From NCBI RefSeq assembly GCF_022179385.1, contig NZ_BPQS01000007.1:1-64000 (forward strand): a stretch of DNA of 64,000 bases. Direction: 5' to 3'. This document shows, piece after piece, positions 27,415 to 36,710 of this stretch (positions are counted from its first letter, which is position 1; each line of letters starts with the position of its first letter). The notes under the pieces were generated by a model, which had not been told where the DNA came from, made no database searches, and was given only the letters and a program-made list of their open reading frames with translations. The DNA is from Methylobacterium longum. Its GTDB lineage: Bacteria; Pseudomonadota; Alphaproteobacteria; Rhizobiales; Beijerinckiaceae. A program made the translations under genes and the position numbers.

Positions 27415-27591
27415 TCAGAGCGGGTTGGGGCCGCCGACCGCGCGCGCCAGGGCACAGCGACGGGCGAATGCGGTCTCGGCCCCGTTGCGGGCCGCGCGGG
27501 CCACGGCGAAGACGAGGGTGAGGAAGCCGGGGTCACGGTCGGCGATCTCGATGACCGGGCCGGGGATCCGGGAGGTGATGAGCGCGAGCAT
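27415..27591 (-). CDS. Possible small protein, 58 residues, unknown function
   Basis: The frame starts at an ATG preceded by GGAG with six-base spacing and encodes MLALITSRIPGP... ending RAVGGPNPL. The composition is balanced, with a hydrophobic central helix (FLTLVFAVARAA), unlike the Arg/Pro-rich shadow frames nearby. No family is recognised and there is no positional support beyond lying in an otherwise empty 800-base gap. Confidence 0.45.
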   Translation of the reverse strand: MLALITSRIPGPVIEIADRDPGFLTLVFAVARAARNGAETAFARRCALARAVGGPNPL

Positions 27592-28104
27592 GGCGAACTC
27601 CGAGGCGTGAAGTCCCGGGCGCTTCCATGATCCCTGAGCTTGCAGCCGTCTCGGCGGCTTTGCTGCATTGCAATATGAGACTTGCAATTCACGCCTGCCA
27701 CCGGGAAAAGCGCGGGCGACGCATGCACCGGAGGCATGATCGTCGTCCTGGGCATCAGGCGAACCTTAACCTTTGTGCGGCCCGCCGTGATCCGTCGTCT
27801 GCGCGAGTCGGCCCTTCGCCACCCGAGGCAGCGCCGGCGCGGTGCATCCGGGCACGGACCCGGGGCGGGGCGCTGCGCCTCTCCCCGCAAGCCGCGGCCG
27901 ATCTGTCGGCCCCTCCCACAGCGCGGCGCGGTTGACCGGCGGCGGTCGACCCGCCATTGAGCGCGCGTCCGGCGATCGGCCTCGAGCACCGTGCTGGCGC
28001 CGCCCGCGGAGCGCCTGTCGCCGCCCTGTCACACGCGCGCCATAACCCGCCCGCGAGCCAGACCCGCGGATGCGCCCGGCATCCGCCAACGAGGATCTCC
28101 CGCC
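27592..28104. other. Intergenic region upstream of homospermidine synthase
   Basis: About 510 bases with somewhat lower G+C around 27640-27780. Shadow frames only. The hss promoter presumably lies here; no confident consensus was found. Confidence 0.4.
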
Positions 28105-29550
28105 ATGACCGACCAGCCGACCCATCACCCGATCCACGGCCGCATCACCGGCCCCATCGTGATGATCGGCTTCGGCTCGATCGGCCGAGGCACCCTGCCG
28201 CTCATCGAGCGCCACTTCGAGTACGACCGCGCCCGCTTCACCGTGATCGACCCGGTCGACACCCACCGGGCGCTCGCCGAGTCGCACGGCCTGCGCTTCG
28301 AGACGGTCGCGCTGACCCCGGAGAACTACCGCGACGTGCTGAGCCCGCTCCTCACCGAGGGCGGCGGCCAGGGCTTCTGCGTCAATCTCTCGGTCGACAC
28401 CTCCTCGCGCGCCATCCTCGAACTCTGCCGCGAACTCGGCGCCCTCTACATCGACACCGTGGCCGAGCCCTGGCCGGGCTTCTACTTCGACAAGAGCAAG
28501 AGCCAGGGCGACCGCACCAACTACGCGCTCCGCCAGGACATCCTCGACGCCCGCGCGCAGAAGCCCGGCGGCAGCACGGCCGTGTCGTGCTGCGGCGCCA
28601 ATCCCGGCATGGTCTCGTGGTTCGTCAAGCAGGCGCTCCTGAACATCGCCCAGGATACCGGCCTCCAGCGGCCGGAGCCGAAGTCCCGGTCCGACTGGGC
28701 CGGCCTGATGAAGGACCTGGGCGTCAAGGGCGTCCACATCGCCGAGCGCGACACCCAGCGCGCCAGGACGCCGAAGCCGCGCGGCGTCTTCGTCAACACG
28801 TGGTCGGTGGAGGGCTTCGTCTCCGAGGGCAACCAGCCCGCCGAGCTCGGCTGGGGCACGCACGAGACCTGGAAGCCCGCCAATGCCCGCCAGCAGGAGA
28901 AGGGGTCGCGTTGCGCGATCTACCTGCTGCAGCCCGGAGCCGACACGCGGGTGCGCACCTGGGTGCCGACCGCCGGGGCGCAGTTCGGCTTCCTCGTGAC
29001 CCACAACGAGGCCGTCTCGATCGCCGACTACTACACTGTCCAGGAGAACGGGACGCCGATCTTCCGGCCGACCTGCCATTACGCCTACCATCCGGCCGAC
29101 GACGCGGTGCTCTCGCTCCATGAGATGTTCGGCAACGCCGCCAAGGTGCAGGCGCAGCACCACATCCTCGACGAGACCGAGATCGTCGACGGCATCGACG
29201 AGCTTGGCGTGCTCGTCTACGGCCACAGGAAGAACGCCTACTGGTACGGCTCGCAGCTCTCCATCGAGGAGACCCGGCGGATCGCGCCCTACCAGAACGC
29301 CACCGGCCTGCAGGTGACCTCGGCCGTGCTCGCCGGCATGGTCTGGGCCCTGGAGAATCCGGAGGCCGGCATCGTCGAGGCCGACGAGATGGATTTCCGC
29401 CGCTGCCTGGAGGTTCAGACCCCGTATCTCGGCCCGGTCGTGGGGGTCTATACCGACTGGACGCCGTTGACCGACCGCCCGGGCCTGTTCCCGGAGGACA
29501 TCGACACCAGCGATCCCTGGCAGTTCCGCAACGTGCTGGTGCACGGCTGA
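28105..29550 (+). CDS. hss: Homospermidine synthase
   Basis: The enzyme makes sym-homospermidine from putrescine (or from spermidine plus putrescine) using NAD, and is the typical polyamine route of Hyphomicrobiales. The 481-residue length matches the bacterial family. An N-terminal Rossmann motif IVMIGFGSIGRGTLPL (about residue 16) binds NAD, and SVDTSSRAILELCRELG, CCGANPGMVSWFVKQA and EGFVSEGNQPAELGWGTHE are characteristic segments. The ATG at 28105 follows GAGGAT. It appears monocistronic. Confidence 0.93.
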   Translation: MTDQPTHHPIHGRITGPIVMIGFGSIGRGTLPLIERHFEYDRARFTVIDPVDTHRALAESHGLRFETVALTPENYRDVLSPLLTEGGGQGFCVNLSVDTSSRAILELCRELGALYIDTVAEPWPGFYFDKSKSQGDRTNYALRQDILDARAQKPGGSTAVSCCGANPGMVSWFVKQALLNIAQDTGLQRPEPKSRSDWAGLMKDLGVKGVHIAERDTQRARTPKPRGVFVNTWSVEGFVSEGNQPAELGWGTHETWKPANARQQEKGSRCAIYLLQPGADTRVRTWVPTAGAQFGFLVTHNEAVSIADYYTVQENGTPIFRPTCHYAYHPADDAVLSLHEMFGNAAKVQAQHHILDETEIVDGIDELGVLVYGHRKNAYWYGSQLSIEETRRIAPYQNATGLQVTSAVLAGMVWALENPEAGIVEADEMDFRRCLEVQTPYLGPVVGVYTDWTPLTDRPGLFPEDIDTSDPWQFRNVLVHG

Positions 29551-29560
29551 GACGCCGGAC

Positions 29561-29583
29561 CGCGCCCATCCGAGACGGGCGCG
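29561..29583 (+). terminator. Hairpin after hss
   Basis: A 7-bp perfect stem (CGCGCCC / GGGCGCG, 9-base loop) starts ten bases after the hss stop and lies between convergent genes. There is no T run, so it may be only a weak or factor-assisted terminator. Confidence 0.35.
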
Positions 29584-29609
29584 GGCTGGCACTTCGATCC
29601 GCGCCCCGG

Positions 29610-30491
29610 CTACTCGGCCTGACGCCGCGTCACCAGGGTGCGGCCGGGCTCGACCTCGTTCTTGTCCCGATAGAGCGGCACGATCGCGCGCAGCCAGCCG
29701 CGGACCTCGCGTCCGCGATAGTTCCGCTCGATCACGTCGTGCGTCAGGTAGGCCTGCAGGTTCACGGGCCCGAAATTGTACCCGACGAGGCCGCCCACGG
29801 CGATCTGCCCCTGCGGCCGGTAGCTGCCCACGCCGGTGGGCAGGTCGGTCGAGCCGAACGCCACCGCGCCGATCTGCCACTGCCCGAATTTCTTCGTCAT
29901 GGTCAGATCGAGGTTCAGGTAATCCGGGTAGAGGGTGCCGGACGGCGAGCGGCTGTCGAGGAAGACGCCGTAGAGCAGGTTCGACGTGAGGTTCCAGCCC
30001 TGGCCGGTGTAGCTCACCGCGAAGCGGTGGCTCAGCGAGGCGGATTGGGTGAGGAATCGCGTCTGGATCGGCAGGTAGCCGCCGAACAGGTAGCTGACGC
30101 CGACATCGCCGCCGAGGTCCCAGGCGAGCTGGGCGGCCAGCAGCTGCTGACCGACGCCACTCTGATAGGCCGTCCCCTGGCTGCTCGCCGCCACGATCGG
30201 CTGGGTGAAGAAGAATTGCAGGCGCGCACCCGCGATGGTCCACGGCGTCGCCCATGCAAAGGTCGGCAGGTTGACGCTCGTCGACGAGTCGCGGGGCTGC
30301 GTGCTGCGCGTGCCGAAGCTCGACAGGTTCACGAAGTACAACCCGATCGGCAACTGATCGCCGACCGGCAGGCCGACCGTCTGCCCCGGTTGCGCGGCGG
30401 ATCCGGCCCGCACGACTGTCGCGGTCGTTGCACTGTAAAGGGCAAGAGTCGTCGCCGCGACTCTGCGTGACGTCAGGCTAAATCCGGCCAT
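29610..30491 (-). CDS. Outer-membrane beta-barrel protein (phenol-degradation MetA/transporter type)
   Basis: The 293-residue protein has a signal peptide ending near residue 30 and then alternating hydrophobic/polar strands with aromatic girdles (LPIGLYFVNLSSFGTR, FAVSYTGQGWNLTSNLLYGVF, GLVGYNFGPVNLQAYLTHDV). This pattern matches the Phenol_MetA_deg-type outer-membrane proteins. The start at 30491 is set by GGAG five bases upstream; the 34 residues ahead in the open frame are unlikely to be translated. The substrate is unknown. Confidence 0.75.
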   Translation of the reverse strand: MAGFSLTSRRVAATTLALYSATTATVVRAGSAAQPGQTVGLPVGDQLPIGLYFVNLSSFGTRSTQPRDSSTSVNLPTFAWATPWTIAGARLQFFFTQPIVAASSQGTAYQSGVGQQLLAAQLAWDLGGDVGVSYLFGGYLPIQTRFLTQSASLSHRFAVSYTGQGWNLTSNLLYGVFLDSRSPSGTLYPDYLNLDLTMTKKFGQWQIGAVAFGSTDLPTGVGSYRPQGQIAVGGLVGYNFGPVNLQAYLTHDVIERNYRGREVRGWLRAIVPLYRDKNEVEPGRTLVTRRQAE

Positions 30492-31580
30492 GAGAGCTCC
30501 AAACCAGAGCCCGAGACCTGGGCTGATCAGGGTTGGACGCGCATCAGGACCGTCACCATCCTGCCGCTCCAGCCAAGCTGTGCGGAACGACACCGGAACA
30601 ACATTTCACGGGCGGGGCGCGGGAATAGATCGAGATCCGGCCCGATCGGGTCCTATCGTCTGGACCACAGGCATCTGCCCCGCGGATTCGCGGAGGTCGC
30701 GGCGTTCGGCCGAAGCGGAGCGCCTCCGGACGGGCCGGGCTCGCCCGGCCGGGGACCGGCATCACCGCAGGGTGGTGCGTGGTCGTCCGATCTCCGGGAC
30801 CGTCGCGACCGCGGCGTGATCGGATGCGCTGCGCCGCCCTCGTTCATGGAACGGGAGCGGCACCGGAGACCGGGCTGGCCGCCTCTCGCGCGCAACACGC
30901 GCGGGTGGCGCGGCGGCGACACAGGCCCGGCGCGCTCTGCCTAAAAAAGTGGCGGCGGCAGCAGACGACCGCTCAGGGCCGAAGCGGCGGCGCCGTCCAC
31001 CCCTATCCTGTTGAGGTCTCGGATTTCGGTCGACCCGCACAGATCGACCAACATTACACTTAATTATCTGCCAGCTTTAATGCCAATGATTTTGGCAAGA
31101 TATACGGATTTATACTCCGCATGTTCAAAATCATCCCGCTTGTAAGCGCGCGTTCGACTGTCAACATCGCACACGCCTGAACGATGATCCGACGCTCACG
31201 TCACAATCAGCCGAAATCGGTTTGCCATCGCCACTTGGCAGATCGCTGAAATCGAACTCGGCCGCGTGTGAGAGTGCGGTTATTGCCGGGGCTTGGCCGC
31301 AAAACTGCCAGACGATCTTTCCAACGGCTTGATATGCTCTATAATTGAACGGCATGTAGCCTAATCGAACGATAGCGAGCGACCAATATCAACATCGGCA
31401 CAGACGCATCGCCATCCATCGACCGCTCGCACCGAAGTCAGCGACCCGCTTGGCGCGCCGGTCGGCGGTGAGCAGGACTAGGCTTGCCGGCGACGCGTCA
31501 CTGACTTCGAGCTGGAGCGGTCGGCGTGGGCACGTCAGAACCGATGAAGAACAGTATCTTTCAAATCAAAGGGCGGTATT
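30492..31580. other. Gene-poor, AT-richer stretch before a glycosyltransferase
   Basis: Nearly 1.1 kb contains no gene I can support. From about 31040 the base composition drops well below the window average and stays low into the next gene. A 64-residue leftward frame at 31161-31355 has no recognisable family. The stretch contains an inverted repeat at 31081-31097. It may be the edge of transferred DNA or a degraded gene. Confidence 0.5.
31081..31097. repeat. Short perfect inverted repeat TGCCAA-N5-TTGGCA
   Basis: Six-base arms separated by five bases, in the AT-richer gap. The geometry would suit a dimeric regulator's operator, but it is 480 bases from the next start codon and may be chance. 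Confidence 0.35.
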
Positions 31581-32720
31581 ATGGCCTATAAAACGCTGAT
31601 ATTTTCAGACTATATGGCTAAGATGCAAGCCTTTCAAGTAACAGCATTTGAAATGGTGAAGATCCTCGCCGACATCACGGATGCTGATGTCGTAACCCCT
31701 CCCCTGGTCGGCGGCGATTCGATTTACCGGACTTTCACGCATACCGTCATGTCAGGCCTGAGCAGACGGGTCAGGCACGCGAGACTACCGCACACGACTA
31801 AAGTCAGAATCGAGAAGAACTACGATTTATTCATTTTTGTTGGATCGACAATCGAGTCGGTGATCGAACTCAACAATTTTCACGGATGGAAAAATCATAC
31901 CGGTCTGAAAGTCGCCTACATCATCGAAATCTGGGCCAACCGCCTGAAGAAAGAGAAGAAATACATCGATATTTTGGCGCAGTTCGATTACGTTTTTACA
32001 TTGCATTCAAATACTGCGCCGGTCTTGCAGGATGCCATAGGCGTTCACTGCGAGTTCCTTCCCACCGCAGTCAACGCCCTCGAGGCCGCACCCCGGATCT
32101 CCGCGCCGGACCGAACGATCGACATCCTCTCGATCGGCCGCCGCTCCGAGGATGTCCATCTCCGCTTCCTTGAGATGGCCCGATCGGAAAACATCTTCTA
32201 CGAGTACGATACGGTGCGCATCTCGGAAGCGCGGGTCTTCGACTGGGAACAGCATAGATTTCTCATGTTCAGCAAGATCAAGCGTGCGAAGTATTTCGTC
32301 TGCTTCGATCATCTGAGGGCCGGCGGGCACAAGTTCACGGAGAGCCAAGGGGAGCAGATCGTGCCGCCTCGCATTTTCGAGGGCATAGCCTGCGGCTCTA
32401 CGATCATCGGATCGCCGCCGCAGTGCCCCGAGTTCAACGACATCTTCCCCTGGCCGGACGCAGTCGTGAGCCTACCCTCGGACTCGGAAGACGTCCCGGA
32501 CTTCCTGCACGACCTCGATCGGCGGCAGGAGCAGTTGAACGCGGCGCGTTCGATGGGCGTGATCGAATGCCTGCGCCTGCACGATTGGAGCCACCGTCTG
32601 GCAAAGATCCTCAAGGTCGTCGGACTGGAGGCTACGCCGGCGTTGCTGCGCAGACACGATGAGCTGAATGCATACGCTCAGAAGTTCGAACACGCGTCGA
32701 AGGCGCGAGCCCTGACCTAG
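31581..32720 (+). CDS. Glycosyltransferase-like protein of atypical composition
   Basis: The 379-residue protein resembles glycosyltransferases of the GT4/Glyco_trans_1_2 fold. The C-terminal half has FLMFSKIKRAKYFVCFDH, EQIVPPRIFEGIACGSTII and FPWPDAVVSLPSDSEDV, the nucleotide-sugar-binding and end-of-domain pattern. The N-terminal half is divergent. The first 460 bases are strikingly AT-rich with codons such as ATA, TTT and AAA, whereas the rest has normal high G+C use. That suggests recent transfer or a recombined gene. AAAGGG lies seven bases before the ATG. The acceptor and pathway are unknown. Confidence 0.75.
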   Translation: MAYKTLIFSDYMAKMQAFQVTAFEMVKILADITDADVVTPPLVGGDSIYRTFTHTVMSGLSRRVRHARLPHTTKVRIEKNYDLFIFVGSTIESVIELNNFHGWKNHTGLKVAYIIEIWANRLKKEKKYIDILAQFDYVFTLHSNTAPVLQDAIGVHCEFLPTAVNALEAAPRISAPDRTIDILSIGRRSEDVHLRFLEMARSENIFYEYDTVRISEARVFDWEQHRFLMFSKIKRAKYFVCFDHLRAGGHKFTESQGEQIVPPRIFEGIACGSTIIGSPPQCPEFNDIFPWPDAVVSLPSDSEDVPDFLHDLDRRQEQLNAARSMGVIECLRLHDWSHRLAKILKVVGLEATPALLRRHDELNAYAQKFEHASKARALT

Positions 32721-32889
32721 GACAGGCGCGTCCACGGCCGCACCGTGTGGCCGGGGATCGGGCCCCGATCCAGCCGGCGCCGCCCCGACCTGGGGCTCGT
32801 CCCCAGGCCGTCGACCGTCAGCCTCGCGACCGACCGGCCCGCTCGACGTCGTCGGAGGGGTGTTCGGACGCGTCCGGCGTCGCGGTCGC

Positions 32890-33780
32890 TCATCCGCAAG
32901 GCTCGGGGGCCGGCCGCGGCGCGTCCCCGACGTCCACGATGAGATCGCTCCGGTAGGTTGCGCCCTCCACGGGGTTGGAAACCCACCGGCAGCGGCCGAG
33001 CCGCATATCGTGGCCCGCGTGGAAATGCCCCGAGATCCACAGATCCGGCCGCTGGGCGTCGGCGAGGTCGTCGAGGGCGGTGCTGGCGTAGAAGGCCGGC
33101 ACCCACCAGGGAACGCCGGGCGCGTCGCGAAACCGGTCGGCCGCGCGGGGGCTCGCCGGGTGATGCGTCACCACCACGGTCGGGCCCGCATGGGGGATCT
33201 GGAGCGCGGCGTGCACGGCGGCCCGCTCGACCCGGTGCGCGGCCATCGCGTCGGCGGGCTGCCACGGGCTGCCGTCACCCTTGCGGATCGACCCGAGATA
33301 CTCCCGCGAGCCGGTCGCCGGATCGGTCATGCGGGCGGCCGCATAGGCCACCGGGTCGTCGGGCCTGTCGGGATCGTCCGGAGCGAGCCAGCGCCCGGCG
33401 AGGTCCCAGTCGCTCCACAGGGTGGCGCCGATGAAGCGAACCCCGTCGATGGTGCAGGTCTGTGCCCGCTGGAGCAGGTGGATGCGAGCCCCCTGGCGGT
33501 TCCGCCGCGCGACCTCCGCCTCCAGGGCGGCGAGCAAGTCCGGTGCGGTGCGCGGATCGCCGGCCGGGGCGTAGCGTTCGTGGTTGCCCGGCACCAGCAC
33601 GACGGGTCGCCCCCGCGCGAGGTGCAGCAGGGCCGCGAGCCCCCGTTCGGGATGCCCCTCATGGAGATCCCCCGGGCAGGCGAGCAGGTCGAACGGCTCC
33701 GCCGCGAGCGCGATCCGGTCGAGCCGCCGCCGCTCCAGGTGCAGGTCCGAGATGGGGAAGATGCGCAGGGCCGTGCTCAC
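32890..33780 (-). CDS. Calcineurin-like metallophosphoesterase
   Basis: The 296-residue protein shows all metallophosphoesterase signatures: ISDLHLE (D and H of metal site 1), CPGDLHEGH, VPGNHERY, VVVTHHPAS and GHFHAGHD. The substrate is not predictable. Translation starts at GTG 33780, overlapping the TGA of the cation transporter by four bases (GTGA); the longer ORF upstream is a shadow. Confidence 0.88.
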   Translation of the reverse strand: MSTALRIFPISDLHLERRRLDRIALAAEPFDLLACPGDLHEGHPERGLAALLHLARGRPVVLVPGNHERYAPAGDPRTAPDLLAALEAEVARRNRQGARIHLLQRAQTCTIDGVRFIGATLWSDWDLAGRWLAPDDPDRPDDPVAYAAARMTDPATGSREYLGSIRKGDGSPWQPADAMAAHRVERAAVHAALQIPHAGPTVVVTHHPASPRAADRFRDAPGVPWWVPAFYASTALDDLADAQRPDLWISGHFHAGHDMRLGRCRWVSNPVEGATYRSDLIVDVGDAPRPAPEPCG

Positions 33781-34382
33781 CGGGCGGCCCGGCGCTCGGC
33801 CGCGGCCGCCCGGAGGATGTCGGCGGCGGAATCGGCGTTGAGGAGCGCGATCCCGGCCGCCGCCACGAGGTCCGGCCACGGGGACGGATAAAGCGCCGTC
33901 ACGAGCCCGGCCGCGATGATCGCGAGGTTGGCGAAGGTGTCATTGCGGGCCGAGAGATAGGCCGCACGGGTCAGGCTGCCCGCCCCGGAGCGGTGCCGGG
34001 CGAGCATCAGCGCGCAGGTCAGGTTGACGGCGAGCGCCCCGAGGCCCGCGAGGGTGAGCGGCAGGGCCGCGGGGGCGACGAAATCCGACGCCTTCTCGTA
34101 GGCCGCGTAGGCCCCCGCCAGGGCCGGCAAGAGCAGGATGCCCGCCATGGCGGTGCCGAGGCGGGCGCGGTTGCGCGCACTCCAGCTCAGGCCCGCGAAG
34201 ATCAGCAGGTTGATCGCCGCGTCCTCCAGGAAATCGAGGCTGTCGGCGATGAGCGCCACCGAGCCGATGGCGAGCGCCACCGCGATCTCGATGCCGAAAT
34301 AGCCGAGGTTCAGCGCCGCCACGCGGGCGACGACGGTGCGGAGGGCAGGCGGCGTGGGCCTGGGAGCGTTATCGGCGGTCAC
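33777..34382 (-). CDS. Cation efflux (CDF)-type membrane protein lacking a C-terminal domain
   Basis: The 201-residue protein has about six helices and the CDF-like segments YFGIEIAVALAIGSVALIADSLDFLEDA and LSARNDTFANLAIIAAGL. The metal-site residues are present as D-x3-D in ADSLDFLED and N-D in RNDTFAN. The usual cytoplasmic C-terminal domain is missing, making it shorter than ordinary CDF proteins. The GTG start at 34382 is preferred because homology starts just after. It is coupled to the metallophosphoesterase gene. The transported ion is unknown. Confidence 0.75.
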   Translation of the reverse strand: MTADNAPRPTPPALRTVVARVAALNLGYFGIEIAVALAIGSVALIADSLDFLEDAAINLLIFAGLSWSARNRARLGTAMAGILLLPALAGAYAAYEKASDFVAPAALPLTLAGLGALAVNLTCALMLARHRSGAGSLTRAAYLSARNDTFANLAIIAAGLVTALYPSPWPDLVAAAGIALLNADSAADILRAAAAERRAAR

Positions 34383-34568
34383 GGGGCCTCTTCGCCGAGA
34401 GCGGCGCGCCTGTCGAGGACTGTTGAGAAATCCCTCTCGGCGCCTCAAGAAAGTTCGAGGCTCTTACGCCTTCGTCCGGGTGGATTCGGCGCCGCGATCG
34501 TGCGAGGCGATGTCGAGAGCCGGCCGCGCGCGATCAGAGACCGGCCGCAACCGGAGGTCTGCCGAGCC

Positions 34569-35042
34569 ATGTTGCCCGAATTGCGCGTGCTCTATTTCGA
34601 GGATCTCGAGGTCGGGCTGTCGGAAACCCTCTCGAAGACGATCGCCTCCTCGGACGTGGTCGGCTTCGCCGAAATCACCGGCGACCGCAACCCGATCCAC
34701 CTGTCCGAACACTTCGCGGCGCGCACGCCGTTCGGCACCCGGATCGCCCACGGCCTGTACACCGCCGGCCTGATCTCGGCGGTGCTCGGCACGCGCCTGC
34801 CGGGTCCTGGCGCCGTCTACATCTCGCAGACCCTGAACTTCCGCGCGCCCGTGCGGATCGGCGACGTCGTCGAGGTGACCGTCACGGTGGCCGAGCTGAT
34901 GCCCGAGCGGCGGCGGGCGCGCCTCGCCTGCCAGTGCTCGGTGGCCGGCGAAACCGTCCTCGACGGCGAGGCGCTGGTGAAGGTGCCGACCAAGGCCGAG
35001 GCCGATCCGCTGGCGAGCCGCACCGAGCGACAGCAGGGCTGA
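34569..35042 (+). CDS. MaoC-like (R)-specific enoyl-CoA hydratase/dehydratase
   Basis: The 157-residue hot-dog-fold protein carries the MaoC hydratase motif FAEITGDRNPIHLSEHFAA, with the catalytic Asp and His, then FGTRIAHGLYTAGLIS and YISQTLNFRAPVRIGDVVEV. It probably hydrates trans-2-enoyl-CoA to the (R)-3-hydroxy form. It directly precedes the SpoU-type gene by one base, so the two are probably co-transcribed. Confidence 0.88.
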   Translation: MLPELRVLYFEDLEVGLSETLSKTIASSDVVGFAEITGDRNPIHLSEHFAARTPFGTRIAHGLYTAGLISAVLGTRLPGPGAVYISQTLNFRAPVRIGDVVEVTVTVAELMPERRRARLACQCSVAGETVLDGEALVKVPTKAEADPLASRTERQQG

Positions 35043-35043
35043 G

Positions 35044-35889
35044 GTGGGGCCGGCCCCGGAGACGGTCACCGACCCGGGCGATCCCCGCCTCGATCCCTAC
35101 ACGCGGATGCGCGAGCGCGACCTCGTCGGCCGCGCCGGACGCTTCGTCGTCGAGGGCGAGGTGACCCTGCGGCTGCTCCTCGGGCCGCGCAGCCGCTTCC
35201 GCGCCGAGTCGATCCTGCTCGCGCCGGAACGCTGGCCGGGGCTCGCCGATGCCGTCGCGGCCTGCCCGGCGCCGGTCTATCTCGCCGCCAAGGCCGTGAT
35301 GAGCGCCGTGACGGGGTTCCCGATCCACCGCGGCGTGCTGGCGATCGGCGTGCGCGGCGGAGAGCTCGACGCGGCCGCCCCGGTGCCGCCGAGGCCCGCC
35401 CCGGCGCTGGTGCTCGGCCTCGCGGGGCTGACCAACCACGACAATGTCGGTGCCGCCTTCCGCAACGCCGCCGCCTTCGGGGCGGACGCGGTTCTCCTGG
35501 ATGCGGAAAGCTGCGACCCGCTCTACCGCAAGAGCATCCGCGTCTCGGCCGGTGCCGCGCTGATCCAGCCCTTCGCGCGCCTGCCCGCGGGACAGGATTG
35601 GCTGCGTCTCGCGCAGACGCTGGATCTGCAGCCCCTCGCTTTCAGTCCCGGTGCGGTCGAGCCTCTGGACGCCCTCGCCGTCCCGGCGCGGGCACTCCTG
35701 ATCCTCGGCACCGAGGGGCCCGGCCTCGACCCGGCCACCCTCGCAGGCGCCCGGCCGATCCGCATTCCGATGGCGGCGGGCTTCGATTCCCTCAACGTCG
35801 CCACCGCGGCTGGGATCGCCCTGCACGCCATCGCGCGCGGCCAGGGGCGGCTCGACCGCGCCGGAACCGTCCGAACCGGACCGGCGTGA
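35044..35889 (+). CDS. TrmH/SpoU family RNA 2'-O-methyltransferase
   Basis: The 281-residue protein has an N-terminal substrate-binding domain (residues 1-110) and a SPOUT knot domain with all three motifs: LTNHDNVGAAFRNAAAFG (motif 1), LLILGTEGPGL (motif 2) and IPMAAGFDSLNVATAAGIAL (motif 3). It methylates ribose 2'-OH in tRNA or rRNA; the exact nucleotide cannot be told. The start is GTG at 35044. Confidence 0.9.
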   Translation: MGPAPETVTDPGDPRLDPYTRMRERDLVGRAGRFVVEGEVTLRLLLGPRSRFRAESILLAPERWPGLADAVAACPAPVYLAAKAVMSAVTGFPIHRGVLAIGVRGGELDAAAPVPPRPAPALVLGLAGLTNHDNVGAAFRNAAAFGADAVLLDAESCDPLYRKSIRVSAGAALIQPFARLPAGQDWLRLAQTLDLQPLAFSPGAVEPLDALAVPARALLILGTEGPGLDPATLAGARPIRIPMAAGFDSLNVATAAGIALHAIARGQGRLDRAGTVRTGPA

Positions 35890-36040
35890 TCCGTCGCGCT
35901 CGGATCCAGTCCACCGCCGCACCGCGGGCTCCGGCGAAAAAGCCGTCCGTGGGAGGGGCCCGGGGCCGGGCCCGGATGACGGATCGCCGCGCCCGCCCGC
36001 TCCGCCCGGACCTCCGCCGCCGGGCCCAGCGCGTGGGGCC

Positions 36041-36421
36041 TCACCGGGGGAGAAACAGCCGGGGAATGATCCTGCCGGTTTGGCCGAACAGTTCCTCGGC
36101 GCGCTGACAGCTGCCCGGCACGTCCTTCTCGTACGCGGCCAGGTAGGATCGAGCCTGGAGCAGCAGGATGTCGCGGTCCAGCTCGGCCGGATCGACGCCC
36201 ATCGCCTGCACCGCTCCCTTGAAGCGGTCCTGATCGGGCCGGAGCGTGTCGCAGTGCAGGTTCACGAAGCCCACCAGCCCGGCGAGTTTGGCGGCGTTGC
36301 GCTTCGGGGCCGGCAGGTCCGGCGCCTCCTCCGCGCGCCCGCTCGCCGTGCCCGACAACAATATGGCGGCGGTCAGGAGGAGTGCGCGGCACCGCAGCGA
36401 GGGGGTCTTCCGGTCTGGCAT
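36041..36421 (-). CDS. Small secreted hypothetical protein
   Basis: The 126-residue protein has a signal peptide ([21 protein letters not shown]) and a mature part of about 95 residues with two cysteines ([11 protein letters not shown] and [13 protein letters not shown]) that may pair. The helical pattern around [16 protein letters not shown] is regular. The start is placed at MPDRKTP (36421); the upstream extension of the frame is shadow. Family not recognised. It is divergent from the desaturase gene. Confidence 0.65.
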   Translation of the reverse strand: MPDRKTPSLRCRALLLTAAILLSGTASGRAEEAPDLPAPKRNAAKLAGLVGFVNLHCDTLRPDQDRFKGAVQAMGVDPAELDRDILLLQARSYLAAYEKDVPGSCQRAEELFGQTGRIIPRLFLPR

Positions 36422-36695
36422 CGGTGTCACCTGTCGATCGGATTCTGGGCGCCCCGGATCCGGTCCGCGACGGTTGGACCGCACGCACCTGCCCGACGCG
36501 CGGCCGCACGGCGTCACCGCCCGTCCCCGAATTTTCCGGCGCGGCGAAAACTCCGTATTCTGCCGCGGCGGCGCAGTCCAAGAGGGCACGACCGCGGCGT
36601 CCGTCCACGTCCCGCAATCGACACGCGACAAACGGCTGCAATTGTCGTCCGATGATGCGAAGCTAGCTTGGCCGCGACGGGTGCGGGGATTGTGT

Positions 36696-36702
36696 AAGGA
36701 GG
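36696..36702 (+). promoter_or_regulatory. Perfect Shine-Dalgarno selecting a TTG start
   Basis: AAGGAGG lies eight bases before an in-frame TTG at 36711. No ATG or GTG near the beginning of the conserved FAD-binding fold has comparable support, so this site decides the start of the first desaturase. Confidence 0.75.
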
Positions 36703-36710
36703 CAACTGCG

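Noticed and set aside
31161-31355. Leftward 64-residue frame in the AT-richer gap
   Set aside because: No ribosome-binding site, no recognisable family and no positional support; could be a remnant, but I cannot show it.
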